64,000 bases of DNA from Lytechinus variegatus (Eukaryota; Echinodermata; Echinoidea; Temnopleuroida; Toxopneustidae), in the NCBI RefSeq assembly GCF_018143015.1, contig NC_054746.1, forward strand, positions 21,280,464 through 21,344,463, written 5' to 3'. Of this stretch, positions 57,601 to 64,000 are shown piece after piece (positions within the stretch are counted from its first letter, which is position 1; each line of letters begins with the position of its first letter). The position numbers were made by a program, and so were the translations under genes. The notes under the pieces were generated by a model. That model ran no database searches. It saw only the letters and a list, made by a program, of their open reading frames with translations, and was not told where the DNA came from.

Positions 57601-58849
57601 CAGACCTCTGGATGATATGTGTGCAGATCGAAAAAGGAAAAATCAGATTAATTTCTTGTCGAACCAGGACTATTTTACAATATCACAAACCTGTTGCTCA
57701 ATGTACAGAAAAGCAACATCGATCGAGATTGCAGTTCCATTTACGAAACAAAGCCTATGATATTCTACGCACAATGGCTCTGAAAGACTACTTCGTGTTT
57801 CTTGTATGTCTATTGGTTGGAAGTTTCACATTCTGTGACAGTGCCAAAGTTTTGTTCATCGGGTTTTATGGAGCGCCTAGTCACATGACGGCCCTGATTC
57901 CAATAGGAAGAAGCCTTGTTGATCGTGGTCATGAGGTGACGTTTCTAATCAACTACGATCAGCCGGAATACACGGAATATTTCTAGTTTGAACGCTACAA
58001 TAATCCAAATCTGGATCGGGAATTAGTTCACTTGAACAAACAAGTAAATGATTTAGTTTTCGCCAATGGCCACCTTAGTCAAATGATTGTTTTGGTATCG
58101 TTGTTTGCGAATCTTAATCGTCAGATTTGCGAGGCAATATTTAGCGACAAGAAGCTCATGAAACGATTGGAAAAGATGGACGTCGTTGTTGGTGATGTGT
58201 TTTGGCCATGCGGGATTTATGTTAAGTCGTTCCTCTCGAAACAAATGAACAAAAAAGTTCACGGAGTCCTTGTTTCACCGACTGCGACGAACGTATACGT
58301 ACAGCAGCTTGCAGGATCACCAGTTCACCTTTCCTATCAACCTATGTCTAACACGAGACTGTCCTGTAACATGACGTTCTTGGAACGCGTCATCAATACT
58401 ATGGCCTACCTGGTAGGTAACTTTAGTCACATCTTGGTTGAGATGCCCTATTACGGAATAGCGGACACATACAGCCTGGATCAGAGTATAAAAAGCTCTA
58501 TCAAGGATGAGGTTGATCTTTATCTCATCAACACCGAATTCGCAGTTGAGTTTTCGTATTCCTTAACGCCAAACATCATCCCTATTGGTGGTTTAACGAC
58601 AAGAGCAGCTCGACCTTTGAATGATGAGTTGGAAAGATTTATGCAAAGTTCTGGGGAGCGAGGAGTCGTTGTCCTCTCTCTTGGTTCGAGTTTCACACAG
58701 CTAACTAAGTCTAAACCTGAGCTCACTCAAGTTTTCCTGGAGGCATTTGGTCGTTTGCCTCACAAGGTGTTGGTTCATCTAGAAGAAGATTCTCTAAAGG
58801 AAAAACCTGAAAACATCAAAGTGCTGCCATGGCTTCCCCTCCAGGATAT

Positions 58850-58857
58850 TCTTGGTC
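58850..58857 (+). repeat. 8-bp target-site duplication, left copy
   Basis: TCTTGGTC directly precedes the foldback element. The same 8 bases follow it at 61816-61823. In the UGT frame the left copy ends inside the codon for the His of ILGHP. Confidence 0.88.
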
Positions 58858-58865
58858 GGCTCGGT

Positions 58866-59046
58866 GTAAAAATGGCAGAGGTAAAAATGGCAGAGGTAAA
58901 AATAGCAAAGGTAAAAATGGCAGAGGCAAAAAATGGCAGAGGTAAAAATGGCAGAGGTAAAAATGGCAAAGGTAAAAATGACAGAGGTAAAAATGGCAGA
59001 GGTAAAAATGGCAAAGGTAAAAATGGCAGAGGTAAAAATGACAGAG
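58866..59046 (+). repeat. 15-bp minisatellite, left arm of foldback element
   Basis: Twelve units of GTAAAAATGGCAGAG with GGCAAAG, GACAGAG and ATAGCAAAG variants. One unit is 16 bp, which shifts the frame of the read-through peptide from KMAEV to KNGRG repeats. Confidence 0.95.
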
Positions 59047-59689
59047 GTATAACAATCCAAAAGCCCTTTCGTGTAAAGTAGATTAAATAACAAAGGTTCT
59101 GAGAAAATAAGAAAATATAATGTTGAACTAATGGAAAGGGTAACTTTTTGAAGTCATATTCTAATTCTTCTGCACCAAATTTATAACACTTGAATTGGTA
59201 TTTCTTTTTTTTTCATGTCAAATCGCTCTTCAAATATTCAAATTTGAAGCACATTTTGGATCCCAAGTATTGTACTCAATTCATTAAAGGGGAAATTAAC
59301 CCTGACATAAAAATAGCAGAAAATATAATGATATTGGTGCCGAGGGTATTTGGGAATCCATCAAAGATTTAAAAAGCTATTAGAATTTTAATTTAATGTT
59401 GACGTCCTTTGCGAGCAGTTTTCCCCATATATGGTGTAATAAAACATATCAATGAAATGTCATTAATGTACCTTAAGTATATCACATACAAATAATTTCA
59501 CATCCGCTCCTAAACGATTTTTTTACCAATCATGAACCACTGATTAAAAAAATGAAAAGTATACATGTTGGTGCATAAAATATGGGGCAGCTGCTTGTAT
59601 ATGACGTCACAGATCAAAAACTCAAACTTCTAATAACTTTCTTAATCTTTGATCGATTTTCCTCAAATAGTAGACCGGCCAAAACGATT

Positions 59690-60900
59690 TTTTATACTTT
59701 GGACGGCAAAATTTGTTAATGCTTGCTAATGCTTGGCATCCCAGCTAAAAGTTTGCAAAAATACCCAAGGAATAGCGTACGGCCGGATGCCAAGCGCAAT
59801 TTTGCGTGAAAGTGTCATTTTTAGCGTAAAATCTGAAAGACTGTCGAAAATCACGCATTTTGATATTTTGACGGATTATCATCATATTTCTGATTATCTT
59901 TGATATGAAACTATTTTTATTCACAATTTCAAATTATAAGTCTACTAAATATGCATTTCAAATTTGAATATTACACACACACATATGGCACAGGGTAACA
60001 TAAAACCGCGATTTCCTCGAAATAAAAGTTTGAAAAAACTATCAATAGTTTGAAGTTTTTTTACGCAACATAAATTCTTCTATTTAAATGCGTTTTTCCA
60101 TCGAATATATAGTAAATGTCCTACTGCGACAAATATTAAAAGAATTTTCTAGTAAGATGGAAGATATCTCATTTTATTTTATCCGAAAGGAGACAATGTG
60201 CATTTTACCAGGTGCGCATTTTGAAAGAAAAATTGAAAATACCGTACATTATGTACATAATTACATGTATAAGTACATTCCAAAGCGAGTTTTTATTTAC
60301 ATGTATAAGTCCATAATAGAGCGAGTTTTTAATTGGATAGCACAATTTGTCAATTCCTTGCATCCCAACTAAAAGTCTTGCGGAAATACTGAGGAATAGC
60401 GTACGGGCGGATGCCAAGTGCACTTTTGCGTGAAAGTATCATTTTTCGCGTAAAATCTGAAAGACTGTCGAAAATCACGCATTTTGATATTTTGACGGAT
60501 TATCATCATATTTTTTATTATCTTTGATATGGAATTGTTTTTATTCAGAGTTTCAAATTATAAGTCTACTAGATATGCATTTCAAATTTGAATATTACAC
60601 ACACATATATAGCAATATGACACAAAAAAATCCTGATTTACTCGAAATAAAAGTTTGTGAATACTATAAATAGCTCTTAGTTTTTTTTACAACTCAAATT
60701 CTTCGATTTAAATTGGTTCATCTATTGAATATCGATCGTTTTTAATGTCACAAATATCAAAATATTTGTTTAAGTAAGGTGGAAGAGATATTTTCCGAAA
60801 CTGGACAATTTATCGGGGGGGGGGGGGAATTTTGAGTGTAAAATTAAAGATACTGTAAATTATAAACATAATTACATGAATAAGTACTTAAAAACGAATT
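59690..60900 (+). repeat. Direct duplication inside the foldback element, offset 624 bp
   Basis: Two diverged copies. For example CGTAAAATCTGAAAGACTGT occurs at 59825 and 60449, and both copies run from GCATCCCA(G/A)CTAAAAGT through ATATGCATTTCAAATTTGAA to an AATTACATG(T/A)ATAAGTAC end. It is AT-rich, without a long ORF. The copies are diverged by point changes and small indels, so the duplication is older than the 254-bp one in DHX57. Confidence 0.88.
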
Positions 60901-61419
60901 GAAATCCCTGATTCGCTACACATTTCCAATTCATGCTATAACCGTTACCATATAGAAACTAGTTTAGGAACCTGACATCCACTTGGACTAGCTGCAATGA
61001 GATACTGCTCTGAAAAACTGAACACTTACTATTATTATATCATTTACATTAAACTAACTAACGTTTCATCTCAATATCTATTCGTATCCATTATGATGTT
61101 GAAATATGAAAAATTACTTTTATTACAGGACGTTTTGTTATGTTTCTTTTATCCAAGTTATGCAAGAGGTTCGAATAAATCCCGAACTTGTCTATTTCAA
61201 TGCGTTAATGGTAGCGCACATTGGTGTTTACATTAAAATTTGTTTGGTATGTATATGTGATGAATTGCTGTTCTACTATACGAACTGTCAAAGATAAATC
61301 CTTTCATTACTCACTAATTGAAATCATTTTGGCATGAAACTGTTTGAGTTCAATCATATCAACGATAAAAAGATGAAGAAAAAATCAAAATAATAGCTTA
61401 ATAATATCAGTTCATATAG

Positions 61420-61582
61420 CTGCACTCAACCCACGTGAGGTGAATGGGTACCTGGCAGGAATTTATTCCCTGAAATGCCGAGCGCGAGAAAGCTGCTTGA
61501 GCTACAGCCGGGGTGATAATATCCAAATCCTTAGGAAGCGCATAGAGACGTTATTATGTGTTATGCGCTATACAAGAACTGA
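61420..61582 (+). mobile_element. SINE 3' part inside the foldback element
   Basis: CTGCACTCAACCCACGTGAG, GGGTACCTGGCAGG, CTACAGCCGGGGTGATAAT and GAAGCGCATAGAGACG, then a TTATTATTG tail, match the body and tail of the sea-urchin SINE family also seen at 42951. The tRNA-like head is missing. Confidence 0.8.
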
Positions 61583-61702
61583 TTATTATTGTTTTACTCA
61601 TTCTGTCGATATAGGAGTCAATTCATGGTCAATAATATTGACTAATTCTAACTGGAAACGCTCTGTCTTTTTCTTGATGCTGTAGCATGTCATGATCTTT
61701 AC

Positions 61703-61807
61703 CTGTGTTATTTTTGCCTTTGCCATTTTTACCTTTGCCATTTTTACCTCTGCCATTATTACCTCTGCCATTTTTACCTCTGCCATTATTACCTCTGCCA
61801 TTTTTAC
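61703..61807 (-). repeat. 15-bp minisatellite, right arm of foldback element
   Basis: Seven units of the same GTAAAAATGGCAGAG repeat on the minus strand, two with GTAATAATGG. The array is complementary to the left arm over about 100 bp, so the single strand can fold back on itself. Confidence 0.95.
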
Positions 61808-61815
61808 CTGGCACC

Positions 61816-61823
61816 TCTTGGTC
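61816..61823 (+). repeat. 8-bp target-site duplication, right copy
   Basis: TCTTGGTC directly follows the element and leads straight into ACCCTAGGACTCGTC, which continues the UGT reading as HPRTR. Confidence 0.88.
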
Positions 61824-62323
61824 ACCCTAGGACTCGTCTCTTGGTCTATCACGGTGGCAACAATGGTTTCCTAGAAGCAGTCTACCATGGTGTTCCTCTG
61901 GTCATCATGCCCCTAGTCGGCGACCAGATCGACATCTCCATAAAGGTCAAGGCGATAGGACTAGGCACCACCCTTGACAAGACGCAGTTGAGCGCTGACT
62001 ACATCTACCAAACCCTGTCAGAAGCTCTGCAGAATCCAGAGTACAGTAAGAACGTGAAGCGTGCCTCGGCTATTTTCAAAAACCGGCCAATGACAGCCCC
62101 TGATCGAGCAGCTTTCTGGATTGAACACGTCATCAAACATGGTGGAAGCTACATGCGATCCCCTGCCCACGACTTATCGTTTATTCAGTATTATTTGTTA
62201 GATGTGATTTTGGTGATAACTTTTGTATTTTTGACAATAATATATCTCATATATAAAATGCTTAGATTGTGCTTGCAGACTTGCCTCCATGTTACCACTA
62301 AAGGAAAAATTAAGAATGCCTAG

Positions 62324-63055
62324 ATTTTAAACTCTGCAAACTATGCTTGTTCATGATCTCGAATATTTTGAGTTCATGTCTCTAGTCATATTTGATTTGT
62401 TTCATTATTCTAATGATTAATCAAATAATTCATATGTATTTCTTATTCAAAATCGAAAAAAACTCATATGGTAAGTATTCCACACGATTACCAAGAAATA
62501 TCACTATCGGAAGAGCTTACATGATTCCCGTGACCGCCAAATTACACGTACTCATCAGGGGCGCTGGAACAGTTTTAAAGTGGGGGAGCTGAGCCAAAAG
62601 TGAGGGTGCTGACCATGAAAAAAAATCGCAATCAGATGGCCATTTTTACGTTTTTTTTACACCGTTTTGGAAAAAAAGTGGGGGGGGGGGGCTGAAGTCC
62701 ACCCTGCCCCCTCCCCGGTTACGCAGCCCCTGCACAGAGATTAAGAACAGCAAGATTCAATTTGAAGAAGTATAAGGAATTACACTACGCAAGTTCAAAT
62801 GTGTATGCACTATTGATAATTATGAGTTCAAAGTCTATTTCCTTTCAGACTCAAATATGCAGTGGAGGCCTACAATATTTTTGTACAAGGACAAAATGCA
62901 AACAAATCCGTTTGATATTGCCGGCATAATTATGGATAATTTGAAAAGGCACATGTGGTGCTCTCTGTGATACTTTCAAATTGTTCAATATCATAAGATC
63001 GGTAAAGACGGTAATACTGTACACTGCAGAATCCCGAGCAGAATTAGCCACAGAG
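62324..63055. other. Spacer between the two UGT copies
   Basis: Contains an interspersed repeat at about 62557-62732 (GGGGCGCTGGAACAGTTTTA to CCTCCCCGGTTACGCAGCCC, with a poly-G run). The 3' end of copy 1 and the promoter of copy 2 must lie here. No clear TATA box was found within 150 bp upstream of 63056. Confidence 0.55.
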
Positions 63056-64000
63056 ATGGCTTTAAAATGCCTCTTTAAGCTTTTTACAGTGTGTCTAGTG
63101 GCTGGAAATGTCGCATTCTGTGACAGTGCCAAAGTTTTATTCGTAGGACTTTTTGGAGGAGGGAGTCATATGATGGCCCTGATTCCTATAGGAAGAAGTC
63201 TTGTTGATCGGGGCCATGAGGTGACATTTCTAGTCAATCACTTGGATACTGAGAAATATGCTCAATCAAAGTACACGGATTACTTCAAGTTTGAACACCA
63301 CACTTATAAAACACTAGACCAGGAATTCACCCATATCGACAACCAGATAGTAAATTTGGCTTTCTCAGGTAACATAGTTGGCCAATTGAGGTTTCTAACA
63401 TCTCTGTTCGCGGATCTAAACACTAAGGTTTGCGAATCAATATTCAGAGACAAGGATCTGATGACACGATTAGAAGGGATCGACGCTGTTGTGGTTGATG
63501 TTTATTGGCCTTGTGGGATCTATATGAAATCGTTCATCGCCAAGAAAACGAAGACAACAATTCACGGAATCGTCGTTTCTCCGACTGCGTCAAACTCATA
63601 CATACAGCAGCTAGCAGGGTCACCAGTCAACCCTTCCTATCAACCTATGTCAATCACCGGACTATCTTCCAACATGATGTTCTTGCAACGCGTCATCAAT
63701 ACCATATCGTACCTGGTAGGTAACATATTTAATTACATCATGATTGAGAAACCATATCACGGAATAGTGGACGAATATCGTCTGGATCCTGCTTTGAAAA
63801 AATCAATCCAAGACGATGTCGATCTGTATCTGATCAACACTGAATTTTGTGTCGAATTCCCGTTCTCCCTGATGCCGAACGTTGTCCCAGTGGGTGGTCT
63901 TACGACAGAGGCAGCTAAACCTCTAGATGACGAGTTGGAAAGCTTTATGGGCAATTCTGGAGAGCCAGGAGTTATTGTCTTCTCATTTGGTTCAACATTC
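63056..64000 (+). CDS. UDP-glucuronosyltransferase copy 2, partial at window end
   Basis: Open from the ATG at 63056 to the last base (315 codons, no intron, no stop). Signal peptide MALKCLFKLFTVCLVAGNVA, cleavage likely near FCDSAKV. The catalytic-His region is GGGSHMMALIPIGRSLVDRG, the acidic segment VVVDVYWPCGIYMKSF, and the acceptor-side domain runs to VVPVGGLTTEAAKPLDDELE and the start of the C-terminal domain at GVIVFSFGSTF. It is clearly a tandem paralogue of copy 1 (conserved SPTA(T/S)N, QQLAGSPV and YQPMS blocks). A lysine stands where copy 1 has the stop. The donor-binding half and membrane anchor lie beyond the window. It appears intact as far as seen. Confidence 0.93.
   Translation, partial: MALKCLFKLFTVCLVAGNVAFCDSAKVLFVGLFGGGSHMMALIPIGRSLVDRGHEVTFLVNHLDTEKYAQSKYTDYFKFEHHTYKTLDQEFTHIDNQIVNLAFSGNIVGQLRFLTSLFADLNTKVCESIFRDKDLMTRLEGIDAVVVDVYWPCGIYMKSFIAKKTKTTIHGIVVSPTASNSYIQQLAGSPVNPSYQPMSITGLSSNMMFLQRVINTISYLVGNIFNYIMIEKPYHGIVDEYRLDPALKKSIQDDVDLYLINTEFCVEFPFSLMPNVVPVGGLTTEAAKPLDDELESFMGNSGEPGVIVFSFGSTF

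Larger units (their letters stand above)
58858..61815. mobile_element. TU-like foldback transposon, 2958 bp
   Basis: The ends are inverted arrays of one 15-bp unit, GTAAAAATGGCAGAG: about 12 units at 58866-59046 and 7 units, reversed, at 61703-61807. Each array is capped by 8 bp. It is flanked by the 8-bp repeat TCTTGGTC. The interior holds a 624-bp direct duplication, a SINE tail and no transposase. Inverted ends made of 15-bp tandem repeats with 8-bp target duplications are the published hallmark of sea-urchin TU elements, and this match is from memory of that work. It lies in UGT coding sequence. Non-autonomous. Confidence 0.85.
57774..62323 (+). pseudogene. UDP-glucuronosyltransferase copy 1, interrupted
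   Basis: Intronless UGT of 528 codons, spanning 57774-58857 and 61824-62323 once the foldback element and one target-repeat copy are removed. UGTs move glucuronic acid from UDP-glucuronate to lipophilic acceptors in the ER lumen. Seen: signal peptide (MALKDYFVFLVCLLVGSFTF), catalytic-His region APSHMTALIPIGRSL, acidic VVVGDVFWPCG, the donor-binding signature LPWLPLQDILG + HPRTRLLVYHGGNNGFLEAV + PLVGDQID, a C-terminal membrane segment (VILVITFVFLTIIYLIYK) and a lysine-rich tail. Two lesions: a TAG at 57984 (codon 71), where copy 2 has an AAG lysine, and the transposon. As it stands the reading ends in the repeat at 59081. The region before the stop is about 6 residues shorter than in copy 2. 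Confidence 0.88.

Noticed and set aside
58866-59046. 15-bp array resembling a CRISPR-like or coding repeat
   Set aside because: Units are contiguous without spacers and occur inverted at the other end of the element. The KNGRG peptide is only read-through of the transposon arm.
58864-61831. The foldback insert as a spliced intron of the UGT gene, since array units look like AG/GTAAAA donors
   Set aside because: The only good acceptor at the right edge (CCCTAG at 61825-61830) does not restore the frame with any donor in the left array that I tried, while the 8-bp duplication explains both borders exactly.
61598-61852. Minus-strand KMAEV-rich ORFs at the right end of the foldback element
   Set aside because: They are translations of the 15-bp terminal array, not a gene.
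1-64000. LTR or other virus-like elements
   Set aside because: No long direct terminal repeats, capsid-like or integrase-like readings were recognised. The reverse-transcriptase pieces have the non-LTR pattern.

Overview
The window looks like nuclear DNA of a euechinoid sea urchin (Strongylocentrotus or Lytechinus type). The AT-rich sequence carries long introns with consensus GT-AG borders. It is crowded with short inverted-repeat DNA elements (MITEs), tRNA-derived SINEs with the 'cactcaacccaggtg' body, decayed LINEs, a mariner relic, and a foldback element whose ends are 15-bp tandem repeats, the architecture described for sea-urchin TU elements. The species assignment is inference.

Three host loci can be read in full or in part. 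(1) 10314-18534, minus strand: a 12-exon gene for a 593-residue protein with a disordered N-terminal half, an SQ cluster, a basic nuclear-localisation-like stretch and a six-bladed Kelch propeller. (2) 26420-50891, plus strand: a 25-exon gene for a complete 1439-residue DHX57-type RNA helicase (RGG-rich start, UBA, RWD with embedded CCCH zinc finger, DEVH helicase core, HA2 and OB-fold). (3) 57774 to the window end, plus strand: two tandem intronless UDP-glucuronosyltransferase (UGT) genes. The first is broken by an in-frame stop and by the foldback element; the second is open to the window edge.

Region by region: 1-10 kb is gene-poor, with MITEs, a 1.06-kb mariner and stretches rich in AGATCTAG/TAGGCCTA words. 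10-18.5 kb is the Kelch gene with MITEs in its introns. 18.5-26.4 kb is a repeat graveyard of two LINE relics, a long-TIR MITE, an 835-bp palindrome and a three-unit tandem repeat; it lies between the head-to-head Kelch and DHX57 genes. 26.4-50.9 kb is DHX57, whose introns hold MITEs, SINEs and two minus-strand exon-like ORFs. 50.8-51.5 kb is a tandem array made from DHX57's own last codons. 53.6-55.3 kb holds SINEs and two hairpins of about 80 nt. 57.6-64 kb is the UGT cluster.

The most notable structure is the 2958-bp foldback transposon at 58858-61815. It is flanked by an 8-bp direct repeat (TCTTGGTC), and removing the element plus one repeat copy restores the UGT reading frame exactly. 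No LTR or virus-like element was recognised.
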